Below are positions 37,446 to 46,556 of a stretch of DNA of 64,000 bases, one piece after another. The notes beneath the pieces are model-generated. The model had not been told where the DNA came from, did not search any database, and was given only the letters and a program-made list of their open reading frames with translations. Source of the DNA: Streptomyces tsukubensis (lineage in GTDB: Bacteria; Actinomycetota; Actinomycetes; Streptomycetales; Streptomycetaceae); NCBI RefSeq assembly GCF_009296025.1, contig NZ_CP045178.1, forward strand, positions 8,122,001-8,186,000, in the 5' to 3' direction. Position 1 is the first letter of the stretch, and each line of letters opens with the position of its first letter. Made by a program: the position numbers and the translations under genes.

Positions 37446-37457
37446 GAGAGCGCTCTC
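37446..37457. promoter_or_regulatory. LacI-type operator upstream of the GH2-like gene
   Basis: GAGAGCGCTCTC, a perfect 12-base palindrome, lies in the 142-base gap between the DUF1996 gene stop (37503) and the GH2-like start (37360). That gap should contain the GH2-like promoter. It is the same core as at 27974 and 38640. Confidence 0.75.
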
Positions 37458-37502
37458 TCCCGAGAGGGGATCGGTCCCGGACGGCCGGACGCTACGGGTC
37501 GG

Positions 37503-38588
37503 CTACGGCAGTTCGTAGTCCTCGTTGAGGGCCGCGCCCGCCTGGGGGTTCGTCTCGTCGTAACCCCGGGCGTCACACTGGAGGCCGCCCTTGACGCAGT
37601 GCGACACCATCGCGTTCAGTGTGGCGTCGTCCCAGGCGTTGAAGAAGTCGTAGTGGAACGAGTGGCCGGTGCCGCTGGCCAGTCTGACCTTGGACATGTC
37701 GCCGTTGACGGGCCACGCCATCTTGAACTCGACCATCGGCAGCGCCACCGGGTGCGAGGCCGGGCAGACGTTGTTGTTGTTTCCCGACGCCTCCGGGTAG
37801 GCCATGTGGCTCTTGTGGTCCGGGGTGTCGAGATGAATTCCGTCCCAGCAACTCGGCGCCTGGAGGCGGATGTTGAGCTGGGTGTCCTGGGTGCTCGGGC
37901 AGGACGCGGGGAATTCGATGTTGTGGTACGAGTTCCCGCACTCCCAGCCCTCGACCATGCCCTTGAGGTTCTTGAACTCCTCGGCGGACTGCATGGGGTT
38001 GCCGACGACGTAACGCAGCCCCTTGGGGAAGGGCCGGACGCTGGTGTAGTCGGTGACTCCGGACTTGTAGTAGATCGTCTGCGGCCCGATCGGGAGGATC
38101 TTCTCGTCCCCGTTGAAGAGGCTCGGGACCCAGTAGGCCGACTTGTCACCGACCGCCAGACACTTGGTGTCACCCGCGCTGAGTGACGCCGTCGTCGAGC
38201 CGGCGTTGGTCGTGGTGTTGCCCATGAAGGTGTGGTCGTGGGACTTGCCCGGTTGCCCCGGGTAGACGATCGGGTCGTCGGGGGCGGTGCGGGTCGGAGC
38301 GCATTTGGCCTGGAACTCGTGGAAGTACCGGTGCGGCGGTGTGGCCGTCGAGGGCGTCACCCCGGTGACCGGCGGGTCGGCCATGATGTACCCGTCGCCA
38401 TCGGGGTCGTCGCCCGACGCCTTGGTCGACGGGGCCATCGAGTGGCCGGTGTGCTGCGCCGGTGAGGCCGACGCGGGCGACTTCGCCGCCGCGTCGGCCG
38501 TCATCGTGATCGAGCCGACGCCTGCCGTGGTCATGACCAGCGCGGTGAACACGAGTAATCCGTTGAGGGTTCTGGACCTCCGTGCCAT
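37503..38588 (-). CDS. Secreted DUF1996 protein
   Basis: A 361-residue exported protein. The signal peptide (about 1-38) ends in ADAAAKS, followed by a Ser/Ala/His-rich spacer. The DUF1996 domain (about 85-345) shows its hallmark GKSHDHTFMGN, repeated Cys-containing blocks (AKCAPTRTA, EGWECGN, APSCWDG) and HSFHYDFFNAW. DUF1996 proteins are common secreted proteins of fungi and streptomycetes and are often co-produced with polysaccharide-degrading enzymes; their activity is not established. Codon 11 is a TTA (38556-38558). GGAGGAGG lies six bases before the ATG. The promoter carries a LacI-type operator. Confidence 0.85.
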   Translation of the reverse strand: MARRSRTLNGLLVFTALVMTTAGVGSITMTADAAAKSPASASPAQHTGHSMAPSTKASGDDPDGDGYIMADPPVTGVTPSTATPPHRYFHEFQAKCAPTRTAPDDPIVYPGQPGKSHDHTFMGNTTTNAGSTTASLSAGDTKCLAVGDKSAYWVPSLFNGDEKILPIGPQTIYYKSGVTDYTSVRPFPKGLRYVVGNPMQSAEEFKNLKGMVEGWECGNSYHNIEFPASCPSTQDTQLNIRLQAPSCWDGIHLDTPDHKSHMAYPEASGNNNNVCPASHPVALPMVEFKMAWPVNGDMSKVRLASGTGHSFHYDFFNAWDDATLNAMVSHCVKGGLQCDARGYDETNPQAGAALNEDYELP

Positions 38589-38639
38589 GGAGACCTCCTC
38601 CTGTCCTTGCGGTGATGGGGGCTGAGGATGGTATCGACT

Positions 38640-38687
38640 GGGAGAGCGCTCTCCCGGAGTGTTCCGCTCTTGACGAGAGCGTGTCAA
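38640..38687 (-). promoter_or_regulatory. DUF1996 gene promoter with LacI operator
   Basis: On the minus strand, TTGACA (38687-38682) and AACACT (38663-38658) are 18 bases apart. Immediately downstream is the perfect 16-base palindrome GGGAGAGCGCTCTCCC (38640-38655), covering the expected transcription start. This is a textbook repressor position, and it is the longest of the three GAGAGCGCTCTC sites. Confidence 0.75.
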
Positions 38688-38899
38688 TACTTGGTGAACA
38701 CCCTGTTGCGTCCGCAGGTCGTCCCTCGGGCGTGGCAGCCCCGTCGCCGCGCGGTCGAGGCCGGGGTGCCCGGGGGCGTGGTGCGGCGGTGCGGCGGGTG
38801 CACGAGGTGCGGCGAGTGCGCGGGGGAGACGGGGGTTCCCCACCCCCGTCCCGGGCCCGCACGGTCGCCTTTCACCCGCGGCGCGGGGATCGTGTACGC

Positions 38900-39382
38900 A
38901 TGAGGCCAACCCCAAGCATCCCTCGGGTCACGACAGTCGAGGCCCGACACGCCTGGTGGGCGCCCGGACGACGACGGTTACTGCTCGCCGCCGCCGGCTC
39001 CCTCGCCTTCGCCTCGCCGCACCCGTCGGGCGCCTTCGCCGGTGGCCGGTCGCGGTCGGCCACCCCGGGCGACAGCACCGCGATATCTCTGCCGGAGCCG
39101 ACCGGCCCGTACCCCACTGGGTGGCGCGGAGACCTCACCCTGCTGGGCGCGCGGCACGCCTCGTACACCGACACACAGTCGCTGCTCCCGCAGATCGCCC
39201 GCAAGCTGGATCTGCCCGCCGCCACGGTCGAGCGGAGTGTGGGGACCATCGCCCCCGACCGGTGGGGGGCGGCGCAACGGGCATACGTGACGGCCTTCTT
39301 CGACCGCCGGCTGTACGGCAGGGACAGCGGCCTTCTGGACCATGGGTCACCGCGCTACCCGAAGATCCGCTTCTCACGGTGA
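38900..39382 (+). CDS. Internally deleted PAF-acetylhydrolase-like esterase (probably inactive)
   Basis: A 160-residue protein. It has a signal-like segment (RRRLLLAAAGSLAF), then LPEPTGPYPTG, the usual start of the mature streptomycete PAF-acetylhydrolase-like esterase. It jumps directly to what is normally the C-terminal end: GARHASYTDTQSLLPQI, RAYVTAFFDRRL and PRYPKIRF. The region carrying the catalytic Ser (GHSxGG) and Asp, roughly 230-250 residues, is absent; only the late His (ARHAS) remains. The frame is intact across the junction. The start is uncertain, since no good SD was seen. I infer a decayed gene, though a small secreted product could still be made. Confidence 0.6.
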   Translation: MRPTPSIPRVTTVEARHAWWAPGRRRLLLAAAGSLAFASPHPSGAFAGGRSRSATPGDSTAISLPEPTGPYPTGWRGDLTLLGARHASYTDTQSLLPQIARKLDLPAATVERSVGTIAPDRWGAAQRAYVTAFFDRRLYGRDSGLLDHGSPRYPKIRFSR

Positions 39383-39420
39383 CGACGTGCGGGTGCGCGT
39401 GGCGGTGGCCGAGCGGGTTC

Positions 39421-39454
39421 GGGGCGGGTACGGGACATGCCTCGCACCCGCCCC
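39421..39454. terminator. Hairpin between convergent esterase remnant and oxidase gene
   Basis: GGGGCGGGT pairs with ACCCGCCCC around a 16-base loop in the 94-base intergenic gap. Confidence 0.6.
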
Positions 39455-39476
39455 CGCTCAGAGCCGGTCGTGGTGG

Positions 39477-40907
39477 TCAGCCTGCGTCCGCCCGCGCCAC
39501 CACCTTGCCCGGGTTGAGGATGCCGTGCGGGTCGAGCGCCGCCTTCACCGCCCGCTGCATGGAGAGCGCGGCAGGACCCATCTCCTTGTCCATGCCGCGC
39601 ATCTTCAGCAGGCCGACTCCGTGTTCGCCCGTCACGGTGCCGCCGAGAGCGATCGCGTCGTCGAGGATGTCGTCGAACGCGAGCTGCGCTCGCGCCCGAG
39701 CGGCGTCGTCGCCCGGCTGGGTGATGATCAGCGGGTGCAGGTTGCCGTCGCCCGCGTGCGCGATGTTGGCGATCAGTACGTCGTGCCGCGCCGCCGACTT
39801 CTCGATGCGGGCCAGCATCTCGGGCACCGCGGCACGGGGTACGCACACGTCCTCGGTCAGCACCGGGCCGAGCCGCTCCAGCGCCGGGTAGGCCAGCCTG
39901 CGCGCGTCGAACAGCGCGTCGGCCTCCTGCTGGTCGGTGGATTGCGCGGCCCAGGTCGCCCCGGCGCGCTCGAAACAGTCACGTATCAGCGCGGCCTCCG
40001 CGTCGCCCTCGGCGCCGGGGGTGTCGACCCGGCCGAGCAGGACCACGTCGGCGTCGGCGGAGAGCCCCATGTTGCGCCACGCGTCGACAGCGGCGAGACA
40101 GTGCCGGTCCACCAGCTCCAGCGCGGAGGGGATGACCCCCGCCGCGGTGATGGCACTGACCGCCTCGCCCGCGGCCACCACCGAGTCGAAGTAGCCGGCG
40201 ATGGTCCGCTCGACGGGCCGCGCGGGCCGGAGCCTGACAGTGATCTCGGTGATCACCCCGAGGGTGCCCTCCGAGCCGACCATGAGCCCGCACAGGTCGT
40301 AGCCGGCGACCCCCTTCGCGGTCTGCCTGCCGAGACGCACGATCTCCCCACGCCCGTCCACGATCTCCAGGCCGAGGACGTAGTCCCGCGTGACGCCGTA
40401 CTTCACACAGCACATACCGCCCGCGTTGGTCGCCACGTTCCCGCCGATGGTCGACCACGGCGAGCTGGCCGGGTCCGGCGGATACCACATGCCCACGCGC
40501 GCGCAGGCGGCCCGCAGGTCGTCATTGACCACCCCGGGCCGTACGACGGCCAGCCGCTCGTCCGGGTCGATACGGATGATCTGGTCCATGTCCTCGAAGG
40601 AGACCATGATCGCGCCGTCCACCGCGTTGGCGCCGCCCGAGAGTCCCGTCCCCGCCCCGCGCGCCACCAGCGGGACGCCGTGGCTTATGCAGTGACGTAC
40701 GACATCCCGTACCTCGGCGGTGTCCTTCGGCCGTACGACGGCGAGGGGCATGCCGTGCGGCGCCCACTCGGCCTCGTCGTGCCGGTACCGTTCCAGGCTC
40801 TCAGGATCGATGAGGACCCGCCCGGCCGGGATGTTCTGCGCCGCTGTGTTCACCACGTTCGCCGCCGCCTCCTTGTGATCCGAGGTCGGCGCCGCTCGCC
40901 GTACCAC
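39477..40907 (-). CDS. FAD-linked oxidase (GlcD/D-lactate dehydrogenase type)
   Basis: A 476-residue flavoprotein of the glycolate oxidase subunit D / D-lactate dehydrogenase family. The FAD-binding PCMH domain (about 35-215) contains PLVARGAGTGLSGGANAV and STIGGNVATNAGGMCCVKYG. The C-terminal FAD-oxidase domain ends with HAGDGNLHPLI and GEHGVGLLKM, which carry the metal/substrate histidines. It oxidises a 2-hydroxy acid, passing electrons to the quinone pool or a partner; the iron-sulfur partner subunit (GlcF) is not adjacent. The GTG at 40907 follows GGAGGGAG with good spacing. Confidence 0.9.
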   Translation of the reverse strand: MVRRAAPTSDHKEAAANVVNTAAQNIPAGRVLIDPESLERYRHDEAEWAPHGMPLAVVRPKDTAEVRDVVRHCISHGVPLVARGAGTGLSGGANAVDGAIMVSFEDMDQIIRIDPDERLAVVRPGVVNDDLRAACARVGMWYPPDPASSPWSTIGGNVATNAGGMCCVKYGVTRDYVLGLEIVDGRGEIVRLGRQTAKGVAGYDLCGLMVGSEGTLGVITEITVRLRPARPVERTIAGYFDSVVAAGEAVSAITAAGVIPSALELVDRHCLAAVDAWRNMGLSADADVVLLGRVDTPGAEGDAEAALIRDCFERAGATWAAQSTDQQEADALFDARRLAYPALERLGPVLTEDVCVPRAAVPEMLARIEKSAARHDVLIANIAHAGDGNLHPLIITQPGDDAARARAQLAFDDILDDAIALGGTVTGEHGVGLLKMRGMDKEMGPAALSMQRAVKAALDPHGILNPGKVVARADAG

Positions 40908-41327
40908 CGTCTCCCTCCATCATCGCTCTCCGCGCCGAGTGGGGGAGCGGGGGGCCGGTGAGGCGCTTCAGCCGGGAGGTTCGCGGTGGACCGGACGGTC
41001 GTCGCGGATCACCCGCTCGTCGTCGCGCCCGCGTCCGCGTCCCCTCGCGCGGCCTTCGCCCCGCCCGGCGTACGAGAACAGCGCGCCCGACAGGAGACCG
41101 ATGCCCCGCCCATTACGCGGAGGGCCCCGGCCGTGGGGATGTCGACCCGGTCGAGGCTCCGGGTGATGGCCTGGCGGAGGATGGCGCGGGCGAGGCCCGC
41201 CGCCGCTGTCATCGTGTGCCGTTCACCGCACTCCCGATCCGGGAGCGGCGGGACGCGGGGAGCCCCGCCGCACGACGGACCGCCGCCCGGCCGGGACGGT
41301 GGTACGGGCACGGGGATGGGGGAGCGG
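40908..41327. other. Intergenic region without a recognised feature
   Basis: About 420 bases between the oxidase start and the MreB-like stop. No convincing gene, repeat or hairpin was seen. The part near 40907 should contain the oxidase promoter, but I could not pick out -10/-35 boxes with confidence. Confidence 0.4.
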
Positions 41328-42308
41328 TCACGCCACCCCCACCGGCGCCCCCTGCCGCCCGAGATCGAACGCACCCTGGATCGACGCGTCACCCGGGGCC
41401 TCCGCGACGTGGACGGGGATCCGCAGCCGCTCCCGCAGATAGGCGTCGAGACCGTACAGTCCGGCGCCCGCACCGCACAGCAGCACTCCGCGGTCCATGA
41501 CGTCGTCGACGAGCTCCGGCGGGCTGGAGTCCAGTACGCCCGACACGATCAGCCCGGTGTCCTCGTAGGTCGTCCGCAGCACCTCGCGGATCTCGGTCAG
41601 AGAGATCTCCGTGGTGCGGGGCATCCCCCGTTCGGAATCCTGACCGCGCACCGAGACCGAATCGCCCTCACGGCCCGCCGCCAGCTTCGCCTCCTCTGCC
41701 ATGGAGCGGCTCACCGTCAGCCCGCAGGTCTCCCTGGTGTGGCGGACGAGGCGCTGGTCGACCGTGCCCGCGCCACGCGGAACGGTCCTGGTCACCAGTG
41801 CCGCACCGAAAGCGATCATCGCCGCGGAGCTGCGGTCGGCGCCGATGTCCACGAGGAGCGCTCCCGCCGGTGCGCTCGAAACCCCCGCGCCGACCGCAGC
41901 GGCCACGGACTGGGTGACGGTGGTGACGCGGTTGAGGCCGGCGTCCTTGCAGACCTGACGCAGCACGTGCCGCTCCATGGACGTGGCATGGTCGGGGACA
42001 CAGACCAGCGCCTCGGAGGCGCGCATCCGCTTGCGCCCGCTGCGTGCCACCCGGAGCGCCGAGCCGAGCAGCCGCGCGGCCAGCGCGAGGTCGGTGACCG
42101 CCCCGCCGGTCACCGGGCGCACCAGGCGCAGGTGTGGCGGGGTGCGGCCCGCCATGCGCCACGCCTCCTCGCCCCAGGCCCGTACGGCGCCCTGATCGTC
42201 GACCACCGCCAGGTGCGGCGCGCTCCAGACCCCCGCGCTCTCCGCGCAGCGCAGTCGGATCGTCGAACTGCCGAGATCGACGGCTATATGACGGCTGGGC
42301 AGGGGCAT
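41328..42308 (-). CDS. MreB/Mbl-like actin homologue
   Basis: A 326-residue bacterial actin-fold protein. Phosphate-1 motif IAVDLGSSTIRLRC at the N-terminus, phosphate-2 ALLVDIGADRSSAAMI (about 150-165) and adenosine motif GVLLCGAGAGLYGLD (about 275-290) are present in order. It is shorter and more divergent than canonical MreB and stands apart from mreCD/pbp2/rodA genes. It therefore looks like one of the extra Mbl-type paralogues that streptomycetes carry, associated in the literature with spore-wall integrity. AGGAGG lies eight bases before the ATG at 42308. Confidence 0.85.
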   Translation of the reverse strand: MPLPSRHIAVDLGSSTIRLRCAESAGVWSAPHLAVVDDQGAVRAWGEEAWRMAGRTPPHLRLVRPVTGGAVTDLALAARLLGSALRVARSGRKRMRASEALVCVPDHATSMERHVLRQVCKDAGLNRVTTVTQSVAAAVGAGVSSAPAGALLVDIGADRSSAAMIAFGAALVTRTVPRGAGTVDQRLVRHTRETCGLTVSRSMAEEAKLAAGREGDSVSVRGQDSERGMPRTTEISLTEIREVLRTTYEDTGLIVSGVLDSSPPELVDDVMDRGVLLCGAGAGLYGLDAYLRERLRIPVHVAEAPGDASIQGAFDLGRQGAPVGVA

Positions 42309-42464
42309 GGCCTGTTCCTCCTGGGCGTCGGGGAGGCGGTGATCGCCGGTGCGGCGGGCGGCCCGCGCCGGGTCATGGACGGTGCGGTGCGTGACCTCGA
42401 CGCTGGTCCCCGAGGACGGCTGCGGCAACTTGTGCGTGTCGTTCGAGTGCGGCCCGCCGGCCTC

Positions 42465-43745
42465 TCAGCGGTCGAGTTCCCGGTGGGCGCTCTCCGGCAG
42501 CCTCAGGTAGACCAGGGAGGAGAGGAGGCAGAGCAGGGCCACGTACCAGGGGAAGAGCCCGGAGTGGCCGATCTCCTTGAACAGGGTGCCCATGTACGGA
42601 GCCGTACCGCCGAAGAGCGCGACCGTGAGCGAGTAGGGGAAGCCGATGCCCGCCGCGCGTACCCGGGCGGGGAAGATCTCGGCGTTGACCGCTGCCGAGA
42701 TCGAGGTGAAGCCGGTCAGCAGGACCATGCCCGCACACTGCACCACGAGCAACGACACGAAGGACCCACTGATCAGCTTCAGCATCGGCACACTGAGGAG
42801 GGCGAAACCGAGCCCGAAGAAGAGCAGCAGCGGTTTGCGGCCGAACCGGTCGGACACCATCCCGCCGACCGGCTGGAGCAGCGCGAAGAAGGCCAGGGAC
42901 AGCGTGCCTGCCAGCAACGCGTCGCCCTTGGAGATGCCCGCGTTCAGCTCCGCGTACGTCGGCAGGTAAGAGGTCCAGGTGTAGTACGCGAGCGTGCCGC
43001 CCGCGGTGATGCCGCAGATGAGCAGCGACGCCCGGGGATGGAGCCGCAGGGCTTCGAAGAGCGCGGGGCGGGCCTTCTCACGCAGTGGGTCACGGGTCTC
43101 CTGGGCGCCGCGCCTGATCCAGAACCCGAAGAGGCTCAGGGCCGCGCCGAAGACGAAGGGCACCCGCCAGCCCCAGCCGTCCATCTGCCCGCCGCTGAGT
43201 GTGTTGACCAGAAGCGCGGCCACCCCGGAGGCGATGAGCTGACCGATGGTGGTGGAGACGTACTGGAAACTGGAGAAGAGGCCGCGCCTTCCCGGCCCCG
43301 CGGACTCCACGAGGAAGGTGGTGGAGGCGGCGAACTCGCCGCCGACGGAGAGCCCTTGGAGCAGCCGCGCCAGGACCAGTACGACGGGTGCGAGCAGCCC
43401 CGCCGCCGCGTAGGTCGGTGTCAGCCCGACGAGCAGGCTGGAGCCGCCCATCAGCAGGATGGTGACGGTGAGGGCGGCACGCCTGCCGCGCCGGTCGGCG
43501 ACCGCGCCCATGAGCAGCCCGCCGACGGGGCGCATGAAGAACCCGACCGCGAAGACGGCGAAAGTGGAGAGAAGGGGGACCAGCGAGTTTCCCGATCCCT
43601 TCGGGAAGATCTGGTCGGCGATGTACGTCGCGAGGAAGGTGTAGGCGTACCAGTCGTACCATTCCACGGCGTTGCCGACGGAGGCGGCGAGAAGTTGGCG
43701 GATCGGGTGAGCAGGGCGGGTCGTGGTCGTGATGGTCTCTGTCAT
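42465..43745 (-). CDS. MFS metabolite:H+ symporter (MHS family)
   Basis: A 426-residue transporter with 12 membrane segments. The MHS family signatures are all present: GNAVEWYDWYAYTF in the first segment, GFFMRPVGGLLMG followed by DRRGRRAAL, and RLLQGLSVGGEFAAS. This family (PcaK/KgtP/ProP/ShiA relatives) imports organic acids or zwitterions with protons. Lying beside a 2-hydroxy-acid oxidase gene across the MreB gene is suggestive but not proof of a dicarboxylate or lactate-type substrate. The start codon follows CAGGATC. Confidence 0.88.
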   Translation of the reverse strand: MTETITTTTRPAHPIRQLLAASVGNAVEWYDWYAYTFLATYIADQIFPKGSGNSLVPLLSTFAVFAVGFFMRPVGGLLMGAVADRRGRRAALTVTILLMGGSSLLVGLTPTYAAAGLLAPVVLVLARLLQGLSVGGEFAASTTFLVESAGPGRRGLFSSFQYVSTTIGQLIASGVAALLVNTLSGGQMDGWGWRVPFVFGAALSLFGFWIRRGAQETRDPLREKARPALFEALRLHPRASLLICGITAGGTLAYYTWTSYLPTYAELNAGISKGDALLAGTLSLAFFALLQPVGGMVSDRFGRKPLLLFFGLGFALLSVPMLKLISGSFVSLLVVQCAGMVLLTGFTSISAAVNAEIFPARVRAAGIGFPYSLTVALFGGTAPYMGTLFKEIGHSGLFPWYVALLCLLSSLVYLRLPESAHRELDR

Positions 43746-43865
43746 GATCCTGACCCATTCCCAGAAGAATCCCTGCTCACGCGTGGGTCGAGGTGCTCGA
43801 CCCGCAGCCGCTGGCTACCCTCAGCCGCCGCCGTCGTTTGGTGCGGCCGACATCCAGATCCATGA

Positions 43866-44725
43866 GCACGGGCGCTGAGTCGGTACCGCGACGCCGGCGG
43901 CCACCAGCGCGAAGAGAGCGGCTTCCGAACCCGGGACGACGCCGAAGACCGCCTCGTCGCGCTGTACGCGCAGAAGTCGAAGACACCTGCGTCCAAGGCT
44001 GAGCTCATCCGCCACTACGGCCAGATGCGGTTCGAGAACTTCGTCGGGGACTACATGGGGCGCCAGCGGCAGCTGTCGTACAGCACGGTGTACGAGTACG
44101 AGCACCTTGCGCGGAACCACCTGATCCCGGAGCTGGGAACGCGGCGCGTGGAGACCTTCAACCCGTCGGTGGTGGAGAACTTCCTGATGACGACGGACCG
44201 CTTGGGCACACCGGATCCCACGCAGTTCAAGGTGTACGTCCTCCTCAAGACCCTTCTGCTCGACGCCCACCGGAAGGGTGCGATCGAGGGGCACCCGCTT
44301 GAGGACGTCGACGCGCCGCGGTACGAGGCCGAGCGGGCGGTCGTCCCCACCAAGGACCAGGTGATCGCGATAAAGGCCGCGGCCGCCAACGATCGATTCT
44401 CGATGTTCATCGACATGATCGTGGGCTGCGGTCCGCGCAACGGGAGGCGCTCGCGCTGAACGTGAACAACATCGTGGCCGGCGATGTCTACCGCGTCACG
44501 GAACAGGTCCACTACCGGACGAGGAAGCTGGAAGAGCTCAAGCATCGCAAGCCGGGGGAGTTCCGCGAAGTACCGCTTCCCCGCAGCATCAGGGAGTCGA
44601 TCGAGCGCTTCGTTGAGAAGCACGGCACGACCGAGGACGGCTACGTCTACCGACATCTGATGCCGACCTCGATCGGCAGGGCGGCAAGGCTCCTTGACCG
44701 GGGGGTGCATGACCTCGCTGCCTGA
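43866..44725 (+). pseudogene. Tyrosine-recombinase integrase, frameshifted and lacking its catalytic core
   Basis: The arm-binding domain (SRYRDAGGHQREESGFRTRD) and core-binding domain (FVGDYMGRQRQLSYSTVYEY, HLIPELGTRRVETF) are readable from 43866 but without a start codon. At about 44440 a one-base loss shifts the frame: GCGPRNG should continue EALALNVNNIV, which resumes in the next frame. The second part ends with YRHLMPTSIGRAARLLD, normally the extreme C-terminus, joined directly to EKHGTTEDGYV. The segment with the catalytic His-x-x-Arg, His and Tyr is missing. It once served an integrative element; no attachment site was recognised. Confidence 0.85.
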
Positions 44726-44766
44726 GATGCGATGAGCGGGGGCAACTACAGAAGGCCCGATCGTGT

Positions 44767-45331
44767 GTGCTGAGTGGGGAGTTGGCTGCGGCCCGGTGTG
44801 ATCTGGAGGACTTCGCGGCGGAGATGTTCGAGCCGTTCGCGCGGGCGGACCAGCGGCGGTGGGGCGGGGTCTATCTGCGGGGTCTGCCGCTGGACGGCGG
44901 GCGTAAGTCGGTGGAGCCGATAGCTGCCCGACTGGGCGAGGACGGGAACCGGCAGGCGCTGGCCCACTTCGTCCCTATCCCGAGCCGGCCCAGCAGGTGA
45001 AGAGCCTGGTCATCGCGGCCGCCGAATCTTGCGCACGGCCGGTGCAGTGGAGGGAGGGATCACGGCCGGGCAGCGGCCGCAGCGGGGTGAAACAGGCCCT
45101 GGGCCTGGCCCACTTCGAAGGCCGAACCTGGCCAGGCTGGCACCACCACGTCACCCTCGTCCCGGTCGCCCACGCCTTCTGGACCCTTCAGCGACTGAAC
45201 AGTTCCCCAAAAGAGACGGCGTCGGCCTGAGCCTCTGCCGAGTCGTCCGCGAGCTCCAGATACTCCTCGCGACCTGGACCGGCGCCTGCCCCACCTGTCA
45301 CCGCGACATGCCAGACCTCGCACCAACATGA
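44767..45331 (+). pseudogene. IS701-family transposase remnant
   Basis: LEDFAAEMFEPFARADQRRWG and GLPLDGGRKSVEPIAARLGE are the N-terminal signature of IS701-type (DDE_5) transposases. The protein then breaks off; the next frame continues with HFEGRTWPGWHHHVTLV and AHAFWTLQRLNSSP, the C-terminal region, and a third frame with CRVVRELQILLATWTGACP. Thus a large internal deletion plus at least two frameshifts are present, leaving about 190 of some 400 residues. Terminal inverted repeats were not identified. Confidence 0.85.
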
Positions 45332-45341
45332 CCAAGCCCTA

Positions 45342-45475
45342 CTAGGGCCTCGCGACGTGCCAGACATCCTTCATGCCGTCGCCGGTCGTGTCGCAGGGCT
45401 GCTTGTCCTTGACGAAGGTGAACACGGGCCTGCCGTCATAAGCCCACTGCCGCTTGCCGTCGTCCCGGCACCCGC
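45342..45475 (-). pseudogene. Fragment of a secreted Lipoprotein_15-type repeat protein
   Basis: The minus strand encodes RDDGKRQWAYDGRPVFTFVK, then DKQPCDTTGDG and VWHVARP followed by a TAG. This is the C-terminal repeat of the PF03640 family (secreted repeat ending in W-H-V). The N-terminal signal peptide and first repeat are not found upstream, so only the tail survives. Confidence 0.7.
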
Positions 45476-45987
45476 AGATCCGGATCCCACACTGGCCGGC
45501 GGTCGGGGGCCCGCCCCCCTCTCGGGACTCCTCGCCAGATCGAGCGGCGCGGGTGCGAGACGCCTGTGACCCCGAACTGCGCGTTTCGGAGCCACAGGCG
45601 ATCCGTGCGAACCGGGGTCAGGCCGGGAGCTGGGGCCTGTCTCCCTGATGAGTCGATCCACTGGCCGGTGCCCCCTGAGTGCCTGCGGCATCACGGCCGG
45701 GAAGACCACCATCGAAGAAGCATGCGAGCAGTGCACGCCGGTGCGGTAAAAGCTTGCGGCGGCGGTCCCCCTCGTGGGTGACGATGGGCAGCGTGACCAC
45801 GAGACCGGGGCGTGAGGTAGGTCGCGTGCGGCAAGATCGGGAACCCACGAGGCTTCTGGCCCGCAGCGGCACGGCGGCCTCGTGCGTTCCGGCCCCGCGG
45901 CCGCCGGCAACCCCGGCCACCCGATCGATGGCCACCCTGAAAGGGTTCAGTCGCGGCCGCGCCAATCACCATGCGAAGGAGTCACCC
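45476..45987. other. Intergenic region within the mobile-element graveyard
   Basis: About 510 bases with no recognised gene. The 3' end must contain the promoter of the beta-trefoil protein gene, whose ribosome-binding site (AAGGAG) is at 45976-45981. Confidence 0.4.
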
Positions 45988-46434
45988 ATGGGAACCTTGT
46001 CCTCCGGCGTCTACCGCATCTTCACCAGCAGCGCCGACTCCACGGCGCAGTACCTCACTGCCCAGGAAAGCGGTGTGACCGTTCTGCCTTGGGGGTCCGT
46101 GCCCGCAAGGGAGCAGGAGTTCAGGGTGGAGGTCATCGAGGACGGCGTCGCCGCCATCCAGAGTCCCGCCAATCTGTTCCCTTCGCGTTCCGTGAGTTAC
46201 AAGGAGCCGGAGAAGGGCGAGAGGGTGATCCTGGGGCCGATGAGTGACTTCCCCACCCGCGAGTGGAAGATCACCAAGGATACGAAGCAGGGAACCTTCA
46301 CCATCGGCGTCGCAGGTGGCGGAGAGTCTCTGGTACTGGCGCTGGCTCAGATTCCGATCTTCCCGCTTCCGCTCGAACTGGCGACCTCCGACAGGGCTCT
46401 TGTCTGGACGTTCGAGCTCGTCGAACAGGGCTGA
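45988..46434 (+). CDS. Small beta-trefoil protein, I66-type protease inhibitor-like
   Basis: A 148-residue cytoplasmic protein without a signal peptide. SGVYRIFTSSADSTAQYLT at the start and VWTFELVEQG at the end match the pattern of family I66 serine-protease inhibitors/beta-trefoil lectin-like proteins (opening G-x-Y-x-I, closing W-x-F/I). Three internal beta-rich thirds are visible. The ATG is preceded by AAGGAG at six bases, the best ribosome-binding site in this stretch. It appears intact among pseudogenes, so it may be cargo of the lost element or a recent acquisition. The family call is tentative. Confidence 0.6.
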   Translation: MGTLSSGVYRIFTSSADSTAQYLTAQESGVTVLPWGSVPAREQEFRVEVIEDGVAAIQSPANLFPSRSVSYKEPEKGERVILGPMSDFPTREWKITKDTKQGTFTIGVAGGGESLVLALAQIPIFPLPLELATSDRALVWTFELVEQG

Positions 46435-46556
46435 CAACCGCGCGGCGTCCGGTTGAGGAAACCGTCCCCATTCGCATCGCGTGCGGTGTCATGAAGCACA
46501 TCGGTGCCGGCTCGCCGCCTGCGGACGCGCGTGGGGTTCTCGATCGCTGACGGCGG

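Noticed and set aside
37441..37475. Second overlapping GAGAG palindrome as a separate operator
   Set aside because: CTCTCCCGAGAG is only an extension of the same site; counted once.
39342..40961. Plus-strand open frame antisense to the FAD oxidase
   Set aside because: The minus-strand gene has complete FAD and metal motifs; the plus frame has none.
40986..43865. Plus-strand open frame of about 960 residues over the MreB-like and MFS genes
   Set aside because: Antisense to two well-supported genes with proper ribosome-binding sites; Gly/Arg/Glu low-complexity shadow.
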